Source: CAZNHL01 sp964572965 | GTDB taxonomy: Bacteria > Bacteroidota > Bacteroidia > Cytophagales > UBA9547 | Direction: 5' to 3' | NCBI GenBank assembly: GCA_964572965.1 | Contig: CAZNHL010000049.1 | Location: 1 to 35,340, forward strand | DNA: 35,340 nt | Part shown: positions 16,483 to 25,079 of the stretch, in pieces | Layout of the letters: each line of letters opens with the position of its first letter | Position numbering within the stretch: the stretch's first letter is position 1 | The notes under the pieces: model-generated | Told to the model about the DNA's origin: nothing | Databases searched by the model: none | The model's input: only the letters and a program-made list of their open reading frames with translations | Position numbers and translations under genes: made by a program

Positions 16483-17316
16483 TTATTGATATGATGCCGG
16501 TAAACTATTTTTAAAGTAAGCATAAGTTGTACCTGTATAAGTTGTCTTGCTGCAAGAAATGGATGTTGCTTTCGCGTCAATAGCCTGAACGCGGTTGTCT
16601 GGACACGGGTGTGTGCTAAGGAAGCCTGTAAGAGCATTGCAGCCTCCCTGGCCACTTTCTATCAGTTTTGTAAAGAAACCACCGGCACCGTTGCATTGAT
16701 ATGGCGATTTTGCAAGGTAGATAACAGAATATTCGTCAGCCTGAGACTCCGCTTTTTTGCTGTACTGTAAGCCGATAAGTTTTTGCCCGATGCCATTTAA
16801 TGCACTTTGCTTACCTAATACAATATCAAACATAAATTGTATGCCTTGATCTCTGGTTAGTTGATCTGTACTGTGTCGGTTAGCTGCATGAGCAATTTCA
16901 TGGCCCATTACACCCGCAAGCTGATCTTCGGTGTCAAGGTAGTTAATCAAACCTGTATATACATAAATATAACCACCAGGAGTACAAAATGCATTCAATA
17001 CATTCTGGTTGATTAATTTTACTTTCCATTCGAAATCTTCTCTATGGCTTACAAGGTAATTGCCTTTATCGTCCTTAGCGTTGATGATGTTATCGGTAAT
17101 ACGTTGTATATGTCCATATGCTGCCGGATAAGCAGATTCAGAGACAATCGGGTAATTGGTAGGATCGCTTTCAATCTCTGCCACTGTTTGCTGGCCGAAT
17201 TTCTTGTCGTCAGCAATGGAAAATATATTTATACCACCACCATCTTTTTTACAGTCATACAATGGGAGCGTTGTAAGTAAAATACCTAGGGTTAGAAGGC
17301 TTCTTTTCAGATTCAT
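16483..17316 (-). CDS. M48-family metalloprotease, probable lipoprotein
   Basis: A 277-residue exported zinc protease of the M48 (Ste24/LoiP/BepA-like) family. The N-terminus has a signal segment with a possible lipobox LYDC at Cys22, although Asp before the cysteine is unusual. The zinc site is HEIAH (His139, Glu140, His143), with the third ligand Glu190 in the AESQADEY motif. The hallmark pre-strand GGYIYVYTGLI and late STHPCPDNRVQAI are present. No TPR region follows, unlike BepA. It probably degrades misfolded envelope proteins. It lies 30 bp downstream of the CoA-transferase gene, but its own -7 box overlaps that gene's stop codon. ATG start. Confidence 0.9.
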   Translation of the reverse strand: MNLKRSLLTLGILLTTLPLYDCKKDGGGINIFSIADDKKFGQQTVAEIESDPTNYPIVSESAYPAAYGHIQRITDNIINAKDDKGNYLVSHREDFEWKVKLINQNVLNAFCTPGGYIYVYTGLINYLDTEDQLAGVMGHEIAHAANRHSTDQLTRDQGIQFMFDIVLGKQSALNGIGQKLIGLQYSKKAESQADEYSVIYLAKSPYQCNGAGGFFTKLIESGQGGCNALTGFLSTHPCPDNRVQAIDAKATSISCSKTTYTGTTYAYFKNSLPASYQ

Positions 17317-17341
17317 ATTTTAACGAGATTATACTTTTATA

Positions 17342-17349
17342 CAAATTTA
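17342..17349 (-). promoter_or_regulatory. -7 element for the M48 protease gene
   Basis: TAAATTTG on the minus strand, overlapping the stop codon of the CoA-transferase gene and 26 bases before the M48 ATG. It matches TAnnTTTG; there is no clear -33 TTG. Confidence 0.38.
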
Positions 17350-18009
17350 GTCAAACTTCATTTCTTCTACAGTATCTTTTATCAGCAATTTCCCTTCAGT
17401 GGCTTTTTGAATATCTTCAATACTTACTCCCGGAGCTCGCTCTGTTAGTAAAAAACCACCTTCTGGCAATACTTCAAACACACCAAGATCGCTAACTATT
17501 TTCTTGACACAATTAGTTCCTGTGAGTGGTAAGCTACATTTTTTAAGCAACTTCGATTTGCCGTCGTTACTGCAATGCTGCATTGCTACAATAATATTTT
17601 TGGCAGAAGCTACCAGGTCCATGGCACCGCCCATACCTTTTACCATTTTTCCGGGGATTTTCCAGTTGGCTATGTCTCCGTTTTCTGATACTTCCATCGC
17701 TCCCAGAATAGTCAGGTCAATATGCCCGCCTCTGATCATTGCAAAACTTTCTGCCGAACTGAACAGGGAAGAACCCTGAGTCATGGTGATTGTTTGCTTA
17801 CCTGCGTTGATCAGGTCAGGATCAACTTCCTCGTCTTTAGGGAAAGGGCCTATGCCTAACAGACCATTTTCCGACTGAAGTACTACATTAACATCGGAAG
17901 CAATATAGTTGGCAACAAGTGTAGGAATACCGATACCTAAATTAACATAATAGCCATCGCGTACTTCTTTAGCGATACGCTTTGCGATCTGATGTTTGTC
18001 TAGTGCCAT
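17347..18009 (-). CDS. scoB: 3-oxoacid CoA-transferase subunit B
   Basis: A 220-residue beta subunit of succinyl-CoA:3-ketoacid (or acetoacetate) CoA-transferase. The N-terminal GYYVNLGIGIPTLVANYI and the active-site SENGLLGIGPFP (catalytic Glu47) are diagnostic, as are GGHIDLTILGAMEVS and PGKMVKGMGGAMDLV. It moves CoA between succinate and 3-oxoacids in ketone-body or butanoate metabolism. The alpha subunit normally sits directly upstream; here the upstream neighbour is an unrelated esterase gene beyond an octamer repeat, so the partner must be encoded elsewhere. ATG start. Substrate preference is not readable from the sequence. Confidence 0.92.
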   Translation of the reverse strand: MALDKHQIAKRIAKEVRDGYYVNLGIGIPTLVANYIASDVNVVLQSENGLLGIGPFPKDEEVDPDLINAGKQTITMTQGSSLFSSAESFAMIRGGHIDLTILGAMEVSENGDIANWKIPGKMVKGMGGAMDLVASAKNIIVAMQHCSNDGKSKLLKKCSLPLTGTNCVKKIVSDLGVFEVLPEGGFLLTERAPGVSIEDIQKATEGKLLIKDTVEEMKFD

Positions 18010-18070
18010 ATTTTCAGATTTAATATTCTAATATTTAAAAATTATAAGATTTAGTGAAAAAAATAATAAA

Positions 18071-18123
18071 TCTTTCAATCTTTCAATCTTTCAATCTTTC
18101 AATCTTTCAATCTTTCAATCTTT
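18071..18123. repeat. Octamer microsatellite (TCTTTCAA)6.6
   Basis: Six full TCTTTCAA units and a five-base partial one, without a single mismatch. On the minus strand the unit is TTGAAAGA. The stop codon and last four residues (Arg-Leu-Lys-Asp) of the upstream esterase gene lie inside it, and scoB starts 62 bases beyond it. Confidence 0.97.
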
Positions 18124-18730
18124 GCGAGAGTATTGCCCACACATTTTCTGCTACTACTTTCATTCCTGCTGCATTTGGGTGCAGATTGTCTTCCTGAGTG
18201 AGTTCTGGTACATCCAGTACACCTTTTAGCAGAGAAGGAATAAGAGAAGCCTGGTTTTGGGTAGTCAGTTCGCTGTATAAATCTTTGAATTGAGTTCTAT
18301 AAGAAGCTTCAACAAAAGCAGGCATTTCTACCGCTGCCAATATAATTTGAGCTTTAGGGAAAGCTGTTTTTACTTTTTGGATAATTTGGGACAAATTGAT
18401 TTTTACCTGATTAAGAGGTATCTCTCTAATGGCATCGTTTGTACCTAGTTCTAAAATGAAAATATCAAGCGCCTTAAGCGTGTCGAGTGTTTTACGTAGT
18501 CTTTTTAATCCGCCGGCCGAAGTTTCGCCATTGATGCCTGAATTGATAACTCTGTATTTACCGGGAGCAAATTCTTGGAGCTTTTGTGCTATTAAGGCAG
18601 GATAAGCTTCTGTTTCGCTGATCCCGAAACCATAGGTGAGGCTGTTACCGAAGCATACAATAGTTTTGGTTTGAGAAAAACCGGTTAGTGTTGTCATTAA
18701 AAGTAAAGTGCTAAAAATGATGCTTTTCAT
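18107..18730 (-). CDS. TesA-like arylesterase / GDSL (SGNH) hydrolase
   Basis: A 207-residue exported esterase. The signal peptide ends near GFSQ (residue 20). SGNH blocks: FGNSLTYGF with nucleophile Ser30 (Asn in place of the Asp of the GDSL consensus, which I recall as common in Bacteroidota members), Gly65 in NSGINGETSAGG, ELGTND with Asn98, and the DNLHPNA dyad Asp181/His184. It probably hydrolyses short-chain or aryl esters, or acyl-CoA-like thioesters, in the periplasm. Its ATG overlaps the stop of the DnaJ/TPR gene by four bases (translational coupling). The C-terminal RLKD and stop are written by the octamer repeat. Confidence 0.9.
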   Translation of the reverse strand: MKSIIFSTLLLMTTLTGFSQTKTIVCFGNSLTYGFGISETEAYPALIAQKLQEFAPGKYRVINSGINGETSAGGLKRLRKTLDTLKALDIFILELGTNDAIREIPLNQVKINLSQIIQKVKTAFPKAQIILAAVEMPAFVEASYRTQFKDLYSELTTQNQASLIPSLLKGVLDVPELTQEDNLHPNAAGMKVVAENVWAILSQRLKD

Positions 18731-19860
18731 TTGTTTGGTAGAGTTAATGGAAGTGAATCAGTCAGACAGTGTTTTTGTAACATCTGATCAGCAGCTTTAG
18801 CTCCATATAAAAGTGCTTTTGACCAGTCTTTACAAGCTTCTTGTGTTTGATTGAGTTCGAAATAGGTATTTCCCCGCAGAAGCAGATACGTATGATTTGT
18901 AGAATCGGCTGTAATTGCTCTGTTTAAATCCGGAAGGACCTCCTTGTGTCGCCCAAGATGGCTCAGACAAAACGCTCTTGCCGAGTATGTCTTTTCAAAT
19001 TGAGGACTAAAGTCAGCCAGATTATTGAAGATTTCCAGTGCTTCTTTGTACTTGAATAGCTGTGCATAAGTAGCTCCTCTGTAATAGATTAAGCTGTCAT
19101 AAGTAGGATTAAGTTTAAGCGCTTTGTCAAGATCTGCCAATGCATTGTTAAATTCTTGCAGATTGTAATAACACAATGCCCTGTGAAGCAGGGTAGAGTC
19201 ATTGATCAGTTTAGGTTTATAAGTAAAAGCCTGTGTATAGTCGGAAACCGCTAAATTGAGGTCTTGTTTCAGTATATATCTGATTTCTGCCCGCAGGTAA
19301 TATGCCTCGGAAAACTTTTTGTTTTTTTCTAAAGCTTTATCCAGCTCTTTTAATGAGGCTGTATAATCTTTGTCTTTCAGCAACAAAACAGCATTGTCAT
19401 AATAATTGACAGCATTCAGCTGTTTCGCCATGCTAAAATAGAGGATTGTGGCTGTGATAAACACGAGGAATACTGTTCCCATGAATAATACATTAGACCA
19501 TCCGCTTTTTGCTCCGTTTACCTTATTTCGCTCATTATAGTCGTTTTTTAATTGCTCAAGGTTGACCGCTGACTGGTGTTTTGGAGAATAGTGCTTGGTA
19601 TATTTGGCAGTTTCAGGAGTGTAGCGGGTATATTGCTGATAAGAAGCAAAGTCTAACTGCTGGTCATAAATTAACTTCTTTGCCGGATCAGAAAGTACGG
19701 TGTATGCTTCATTAATTCGTTTGAATTGTTCCTCAGACTCTTTGGTTCCATTATTACGGTCCGGGTGGTATTGCATAGCCAGTTTTTTATAGGCATCCTT
19801 GATTTCTTTTTTGGAAGCCTTTCTGTCAATTGCCAGTACGCTGTAATAATTTACTCTCAT
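18727..19860 (-). CDS. DnaJ-domain membrane protein with TPR repeats
   Basis: A 377-residue protein. An N-terminal J domain (about 1-66) has the HPD motif at 32-34 and would stimulate a DnaK-type ATPase. A linker leads to one membrane segment at about 122-143 (VLFMGTVFLVFITATIL), followed by five or six TPR-like units from about 155 to 365 (for example NNALADLDKALKLNPTYDSLIYYRGATYAQL). The single segment places J domain and TPR region on opposite sides of the membrane, or forms a hairpin-like anchor; topology cannot be decided. It may recruit DnaK to membrane or envelope assemblies. It overlaps the esterase gene by four bases and follows the serine hydrolase gene by 19 bp. ATG start. Confidence 0.88.
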   Translation of the reverse strand: MRVNYYSVLAIDRKASKKEIKDAYKKLAMQYHPDRNNGTKESEEQFKRINEAYTVLSDPAKKLIYDQQLDFASYQQYTRYTPETAKYTKHYSPKHQSAVNLEQLKNDYNERNKVNGAKSGWSNVLFMGTVFLVFITATILYFSMAKQLNAVNYYDNAVLLLKDKDYTASLKELDKALEKNKKFSEAYYLRAEIRYILKQDLNLAVSDYTQAFTYKPKLINDSTLLHRALCYYNLQEFNNALADLDKALKLNPTYDSLIYYRGATYAQLFKYKEALEIFNNLADFSPQFEKTYSARAFCLSHLGRHKEVLPDLNRAITADSTNHTYLLLRGNTYFELNQTQEACKDWSKALLYGAKAADQMLQKHCLTDSLPLTLPNK

Positions 19861-19879
19861 TTTAAAAATGCTGATGCGT

Positions 19880-21121
19880 TTACTTCAAAGGTTTTTGAAG
19901 ATACTCATAATTATAAAACANNNNNNNNNNGCCTAAAAAAGGATAGCCGATACGGTCATAGTCATAATTATTGTCATTAAGAATTTCGTCAGTATTGGCA
20001 TAAATAACAGCAGAAACCATGAACTCAATATTGTTTAACTGATCGTTGATATAAGCAACATCTGTCAGGAAACCATAAGCCATACCGACTTTATTGATGA
20101 TCACCATGTGGTCATCGATGCGGTCGTTACAGGTACCGACGAGTATATATTTACGGAAAGCATCTGAATATATATTTTCCGGCTGATATACCGGATAAGT
20201 ACTTTTTCTCGGACGAAGGTTCATTAAATACTGCAGGTATTCATAATCTTCAATATCCAGATTCAGTTTAGAGAGTTTTCTGTTTAATTCAGGAAACATA
20301 ATCCCTGTCATAATTTCGTCAAGATCTTCCAGTGAGGCATAATTATCTTTACTGAAATCCCGTGGTTTGCGGATTAACCGGCCATTTTGAAGATAGCCTT
20401 TTCCTGCTGCTGCTTTTTTACCTAATGGGTTCAGGAAGTTTTTGGTTGAAGTAATGCTTTCCTGATTCCAAAGTACACCACCTTTGTTGTCAAGAATAGA
20501 AACCGGGCCTGTAACAAGATTGGTCATGGGGTCATTTTTGGCAAAGCGGTTTCTGATTACCAGGTTCTTAAAGCCAACCTCTTTCAGCCGTTCGTTAATG
20601 TTTTCCATACCGCCTAAAAATTCATACATATAATTGGGAGCAAGGTTGTCGCTCACTACAAGGGCTTTGTTCATATGATAAGCCATAGAGTGATAATGAA
20701 GTGTACTGTCTGCTCCTTTGTATGTGGCAGGAGGTGCAAACACGCTATTGGTTTTCATTGGAGCAAATACATTCACCAGACTGGTGTCAATGTTTTTGAA
20801 TTTCTCAAGTGTTAAAACGGCCAATGGCAGTTTCATCACACTGGCAGGGTAGAAGTACTCCTGTGGATCAACTCTGAAGTAGTATTTCTGTATGGTCGGG
20901 TATCCATACTTTTTATCTCTGATAATACGTGTAAAAATGATCTGAACCTTGTATTTAGCAGGGTTGATCATTATTTTTTTGATGATAGCTGATGAATCTT
21001 TCTGAAGCATATCAACCATTAAATGGTTAGTATGTCCTGAAAAAACCACGGCTTTGGGTACATGCTGGGCATGTACACTCAAAGCCGTAATCAATGATAT
21101 ATAAATTAATAATCCCTTCAT
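19880..21121 (-). CDS. Beta-lactamase-fold serine hydrolase (interrupted by assembly gap)
   Basis: About 413 residues, exported (signal peptide ends near HAQ19). Class A beta-lactamase/PBP-like motifs: SxxK as Ser94-Val-Met-Lys97 (YPASVMKLPLAVLTLEKF), SDN at 157-159, and Lys344-Val-Gly where classic enzymes have KTG. The protein is longer than a class A beta-lactamase (about 290 residues) and has a large inserted region at 200-330. A cell-wall hydrolase or esterase-like function is more likely than antibiotic resistance. Ten Ns at 19921-19930 remove a few codons near the C-terminus; the reading frame resumes for 12 residues and stops at 19880. It lies 47 bp downstream of the lipoprotein gene. 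ATG start. Confidence 0.8.
   Translation of the reverse strand: MKGLLIYISLITALSVHAQHVPKAVVFSGHTNHLMVDMLQKDSSAIIKKIMINPAKYKVQIIFTRIIRDKKYGYPTIQKYYFRVDPQEYFYPASVMKLPLAVLTLEKFKNIDTSLVNVFAPMKTNSVFAPPATYKGADSTLHYHSMAYHMNKALVVSDNLAPNYMYEFLGGMENINERLKEVGFKNLVIRNRFAKNDPMTNLVTGPVSILDNKGGVLWNQESITSTKNFLNPLGKKAAAGKGYLQNGRLIRKPRDFSKDNYASLEDLDEIMTGIMFPELNRKLSKLNLDIEDYEYLQYLMNLRPRKSTYPVYQPENIYSDAFRKYILVGTCNDRIDDHMVIINKVGMAYGFLTDVAYINDQLNNIEFMVSAVIYANTDEILNDNNYDYDRIGYPFLGXXXXFYNYEYLQKPLK
19921..19930. other. Assembly gap (10 N) near the end of the serine hydrolase gene
   Basis: Ten Ns. If the 12 codons after the gap are the true end of the gene, the missing length is 1 mod 3, but so short a tail cannot prove the frame. 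Confidence 0.95.
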
Positions 21122-21168
21122 TCAAATTTCAAATATGAGATTTGTATCCCAACCCCTCTGTCAATAAA

Positions 21169-22374
21169 CTATTGCTTCTTTATTGCACGCATCATATTCT
21201 GGTAAGCAGTTCCCCAGTGGTAACCCAACGAAAATGGCAATGCTTTTACCGTAGAATCAGATGCATAACGAGCCTGCAGGTCTTTTTGGTCTACACCGGA
21301 AAAATCATCTACAGGTTTCGCGTACTTTCCATAAAGCTGAATGTCCCACTTTTTAGGATCGAAGAAATGGTATGCAATACCGGTATCATCCTGTAAAAGG
21401 AAATCTGTTTTGTCGAGCAGGATATTTCTGATTCCGGAAAATGCCTTATAATGAAGGATATACGATGCAGATTTTAAATAGGTAATTGTGTTGTTGTAAT
21501 TATTGTTCAGATAACGTCTAAGACCTTTATTTCTGTTGAACGCTACATCTTCCAGATCGGCTTTGATATAAGTTACAGTTTTGACAGTTGTTGGGTCTGC
21601 TTTGGTTACAAAACTTACTCTTACTGCATAAGTAGGTTTGTTGCTGCTTTTTAAAGGTGCTGTTTGCAAAGTACCGCTTGTGTCAATCCAGGCACGCTCA
21701 ATATCGGTAATTGTATTACCTGTTTTAGCCATAAAAAGACACATTAAAGGTAAAGTGCCGTTAGCCTTATCAGACTGCAGGTGCTGTAACATTTTACGGG
21801 TAATGAAATAACTCTTTTCAAAGATGTCTTCCAGTGATTGTTGAACAGAAAGGAAATATGTTCCCTTTTGCTTGTCTGTCATTGTTGTGAAAGACGGTAC
21901 GTTTCCTACCGGTTCTAAAGCCATCAGCGTATAAGATTTTCCGTTCGGGAAAAAGGTGAATACATTCAGGAAATCAGGTCCGGAAAGAGGGTATAATACA
22001 TCTTTTACAGTTTTATTAGCTTCTGCCAGTTCTGTATTCTGCCATGCACGCATTTTTGAAAGGCGTTTGTCGTCAGCAATTTGCCATGCACTGTCAAGTT
22101 CTTTGGCGTACTTTTTCCAAAGTTCAGTCTGGCTGATTGCATAATACTGGCTGGTATCGCTTACCGGTAATCCTGCCAGTAGTCGGGCATAGTTATTATA
22201 TACCGGATGTGCTACAGGAGGGATCTGGTGTACCAGTACATCTTTTTCCTTTGTAGCAACATTAATAGAATCGGTTTTTTGTTCAGGAGCTTTTTTCTCC
22301 TCTTTTTTCTTTTCTGAGCAGCTGATTAAAAGGCCGGTCAGGGCAATGGTCAATAAATAAAAATGCTTCCTCAT
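21169..22374 (-). CDS. Lipoprotein of unknown function
   Basis: A 401-residue protein I do not recognise. A signal peptide with lipobox LLISC (Cys19) is followed by a Lys/Glu-rich linker (residues 20-40), typical of Bacteroidota surface or outer-membrane lipoproteins. The rest is soluble, with mixed helix and strand, aromatic-rich patches (FTFFPNGKSYTLMALEP; LGYHWGTAYQNMMRAI at the end) and no metal or catalytic motif I can name. It starts five bases after the stop of the APC permease gene and precedes the serine hydrolase gene, so co-transcription is likely. Export to the outer membrane is inferred from the lipobox only. Confidence 0.85.
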   Translation of the reverse strand: MRKHFYLLTIALTGLLISCSEKKKEEKKAPEQKTDSINVATKEKDVLVHQIPPVAHPVYNNYARLLAGLPVSDTSQYYAISQTELWKKYAKELDSAWQIADDKRLSKMRAWQNTELAEANKTVKDVLYPLSGPDFLNVFTFFPNGKSYTLMALEPVGNVPSFTTMTDKQKGTYFLSVQQSLEDIFEKSYFITRKMLQHLQSDKANGTLPLMCLFMAKTGNTITDIERAWIDTSGTLQTAPLKSSNKPTYAVRVSFVTKADPTTVKTVTYIKADLEDVAFNRNKGLRRYLNNNYNNTITYLKSASYILHYKAFSGIRNILLDKTDFLLQDDTGIAYHFFDPKKWDIQLYGKYAKPVDDFSGVDQKDLQARYASDSTVKALPFSLGYHWGTAYQNMMRAIKKQ

Positions 22375-22379
22375 AAGAA

Positions 22380-23720
22380 CTAATTTTCTGTCGTCTGTTT
22401 GGTATGCGAATGATTAACTGCCTTTTTTTTTAAGAAATAATAAATGATTAAACCCGTTAGTATTGTCACTAAACCAAGAATAGACTGTTTGGGCCTGTCA
22501 ATAATTACATAAGTGATCATCCAGAATTCAACCAGCAAAAAGATAATCGGAGTGACAGGGTATCCCCAGGTTGTATAATGCTTGTTTTGTAACTCTGTGT
22601 CAGTTGTTTTAGCTCTTCTTCTGAGAATGAAAACCCCAATCACAGTAAGCGTAGTGAAAATGCTGAGCGTAAAGCCGATATAGGTAAGTACTGTTTCAAA
22701 AGTAGAAGTAAGGATAAGCGTAACTGCTACTATCATCTGGAAAATAGTAGCAACAACAGGTGTTCCGGTTTTTGTAGTCAGCGAAAACACTTTCAGGTCA
22801 GGGAAATCATGCCCGACGGTATGAGTAACACGCGGCCCCGTCATCATCATTGAGTTAACAGATGCAAGTAAGGCAAGACAAATTACGGTTGCAATTACAT
22901 AAGCTCCGTTTGTACCGAAAATGTGTGTCCCTGCAATTGTACCAACATTCAGTTGACCTTTCAGTTCTGCTATCGGAGTAGAATAAAGGAAGGCTGAATT
23001 TAAGCCGACATAAAGTAACATTACCAGAAACGTAGCCAGAAACAGTGATTTAGGAACATTTTTATAAGCATCTTTAATATCTCCTATGATGTAAGTGACG
23101 GAGTTCCATCCTGAATAAGCAAACGAGACATATACCAGAGAAACAGCAAATGAGGCAGAAAGCACTGGTGAAAAGCTGGAAGATGCTAGTTCCTGAGGAT
23201 TTGCATTACCAGTCACTGCCAGAAATCCTGTAGTAATAATGATCACTATTAAAGCAACATTAAGTACAGTAAAGGCAGTCTGGAATCCGGCGCCAACGCG
23301 TAAACTTCTGATATTTAACCAACCTGTGACCAGAATAATGATACATGCCAGACTTTGCTGGTTAATATCAGGCCAGAAGCTGCCGAAATAATTGGCAAAT
23401 GCCATGGCAGAAAGTGCTGCCGGCGCTGCAAAACCTACAGTGGCAGATACCCATCCCGACAAGAAGCCTACTGCCGGGTGATAAATTTGGGAAAGGAAAT
23501 GGTATTCCCCGCCCGAACGAGGCAACCGTACTGCGATTTCAGCATAGGTAAGCGCTCCGCAAAGAGCCACAATACCACCTATCACCCAAATGAGCAGCAG
23601 GGAAACTGTAGAATCGATGCCGGCAGCCTGAAAACCGAGGCTGGTAAACACGCCTGTACCAATCATGCATGAAATGATGACGGAGGCAGCTGCGAAAAAA
23701 CCTATTTTCTTATGTTCCAA
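22380..23720 (-). CDS. APC-family amino acid permease
   Basis: A 446-residue inner-membrane transporter with about 12 hydrophobic segments. TM1 has the family glycine-rich substrate-backbone motif (MIGTGVFTSLG, about 20-30), followed by YAEIAVRLPRSGGEYHFL (about 60-77) and YVSFAYSGWNSVTYI (about 197-211), typical of LAT/YkfD-like APC transporters. The substrate is probably an amino acid but cannot be specified. The start must be TTG at 23720: upstream in frame is a stop, and the first internal ATG would cut TM1. It lies 32 bp downstream of the aminotransferase gene and 5 bp before the lipoprotein gene. Confidence 0.92.
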   Translation of the reverse strand: MEHKKIGFFAAASVIISCMIGTGVFTSLGFQAAGIDSTVSLLLIWVIGGIVALCGALTYAEIAVRLPRSGGEYHFLSQIYHPAVGFLSGWVSATVGFAAPAALSAMAFANYFGSFWPDINQQSLACIIILVTGWLNIRSLRVGAGFQTAFTVLNVALIVIIITTGFLAVTGNANPQELASSSFSPVLSASFAVSLVYVSFAYSGWNSVTYIIGDIKDAYKNVPKSLFLATFLVMLLYVGLNSAFLYSTPIAELKGQLNVGTIAGTHIFGTNGAYVIATVICLALLASVNSMMMTGPRVTHTVGHDFPDLKVFSLTTKTGTPVVATIFQMIVAVTLILTSTFETVLTYIGFTLSIFTTLTVIGVFILRRRAKTTDTELQNKHYTTWGYPVTPIIFLLVEFWMITYVIIDRPKQSILGLVTILTGLIIYYFLKKKAVNHSHTKQTTEN

Positions 23721-23752
23721 TGTGGGATAAGCTCAAAGATTAATAAAAATAG

Positions 23753-24946
23753 CTATTTTTTCGTTGCAAGGTCTATGCTTTCCAAAATAATATTGCAGGC
23801 ACTCCTGATTTGTTCTTCCGTGATCACCAGAGGTGGTGCAATTCGCATAGAATTGTCACAAAATAAGAACCAGTCTGTAATGATACCTTTGCTGATAGCA
23901 ATGTCAATAATGCTTTTTAATAAATCGAAATTTTCAAATTCCACAGCCATCATCAAACCCTTTGAGCGGATCTGTTTAATAGCCCTGTGCTGTAATAACT
24001 GATGGAAAAGAGCTTCTTTAGCAGCCACCTGTTCATGTAGTTTTTCTTCCAGAATTACTTCCATGGTAGCCAGTGAAGCTGCGCAGCTTACGGGATGCCC
24101 GCCAAAAGTAGTAATATGACCAAGCATCGGATTGTCTTTAAAAGATGCCATGATTTCTACCGAGGAAATGAAAGCGCCGATTGGCATACCGCCGCCCATA
24201 CCTTTGGCGCAAATGAGGATATCCGGAATGACATTGTATTGCTCAAAAGCCCAGAATTTACCAGTACGTCCGAAGCCTGTCTGGATTTCGTCAAATATTA
24301 AGAGCGTACCTGTTTCATTACAATGTTTACGCAATGCTTCAAAATAGCTTTTATCAGCCATCCTTACGCCGGCTTCTCCCTGTACAGTCTCTATTACTAC
24401 AGCAGCTGTATCTTTGTCAATCATATGGAAGTCTTCCTCCATATTGAATCTGATATGACTAATGCCGGGCAGGAGCGGGCGATAAGCCTGTTTAAAACCT
24501 TCATTCCCGTTCAGCGACAATGAACCGTTACTTGAGCCATGGTAAGCATTGACACAACTGATCAGTTTAGGTTTGCCTGTATATCTTTTTGCAAGTTTGA
24601 TAGCACCTTCTACTGCTTCACTGCCAGAGTTTACAAGATAAGTGCAGGAAAGTGATGCCGGTAATGTACTTGCCAGTTTTTGTGCAAGTAGTGCCTGTGG
24701 CGACTGTACATACTCACCATACACCATCAGGTGCATATATTTGTCGAGCTGATCGTGTATTGCTTTGAGTACTTTGGGGTGTCTGTGGCCGACATTGCTC
24801 ACACCGATGCCGGAAATTAAGTCTGTATATTTTTCGCCATTGCTTCCCTGAAGATATATTCCTTCAGCGCTTTCAATTTCCAGCATAAGCGGAAAATCTG
24901 TTGTCTGGGCCTGATGTGCAAGAAAGAGCTGTCTGAGTGTGGGCAT
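23753..24946 (-). CDS. Class III PLP-dependent aminotransferase (acetylornithine/ornithine-type family)
   Basis: A 397-residue fold-type I aminotransferase. I start it at the ATG at 24946 (MPTLRQLFLAHQAQT); a TTG seven codons upstream is less likely. Key features, numbered from that TTG: NSGSEAVEGAIKLAKRYTG (113-131), VNAYHGSSNGSLSLNG, the PLP-binding Asp226 in IFDEIQTGFGRTG and the Schiff-base Lys255 in CAKGMGGGMPIGAF, then TTFGGHPVSCAA. The family uses an omega-amino or acetylornithine-like donor with 2-oxoglutarate. No arginine-biosynthesis genes are nearby; the adjacent amino-acid permease suggests amino-acid catabolism, but the substrate is open. It is the first gene of the minus-strand run ending at 18107. 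Confidence 0.9.
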   Translation of the reverse strand: MPTLRQLFLAHQAQTTDFPLMLEIESAEGIYLQGSNGEKYTDLISGIGVSNVGHRHPKVLKAIHDQLDKYMHLMVYGEYVQSPQALLAQKLASTLPASLSCTYLVNSGSEAVEGAIKLAKRYTGKPKLISCVNAYHGSSNGSLSLNGNEGFKQAYRPLLPGISHIRFNMEEDFHMIDKDTAAVVIETVQGEAGVRMADKSYFEALRKHCNETGTLLIFDEIQTGFGRTGKFWAFEQYNVIPDILICAKGMGGGMPIGAFISSVEIMASFKDNPMLGHITTFGGHPVSCAASLATMEVILEEKLHEQVAAKEALFHQLLQHRAIKQIRSKGLMMAVEFENFDLLKSIIDIAISKGIITDWFLFCDNSMRIAPPLVITEEQIRSACNIILESIDLATKK

Positions 24947-24964
24947 GTTTTTCAATTCAGAAAG

Positions 24965-24972
24965 CAAATTTA
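24965..24972 (-). promoter_or_regulatory. -7 element for the aminotransferase operon
   Basis: TAAATTTG on the minus strand matches TAnnTTTG, 19 bases before the ATG at 24946. It supports that ATG over the upstream TTG, which lies inside the box. No TTG at -33. Confidence 0.38.
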
Positions 24973-25079
24973 AAGTTTTTATGATGATTCATGCCATTAA
25001 GCATTAATAATAAGCGCGACCTGTTTTTTGTTTTTTTCGTTAAACAACTGTAGTTTCAACTTCAAACCAGAAAATTTTT

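Noticed and set aside
18071..18123. CRISPR-like array
   Set aside because: The octamer units are directly adjacent with no spacers; it is a simple tandem repeat.
19880..21121. Antibiotic-resistance beta-lactamase
   Set aside because: SxxK and SDN fit the superfamily, but the length, the KVG motif and the large insertion do not match resistance enzymes.
23753..24946. KdnA, the aminotransferase partner of KdnB
   Set aside because: This enzyme is a class III aminotransferase with acetylornithine-type motifs, whereas KdnA is DegT-type; it is also in a different operon on the other strand.
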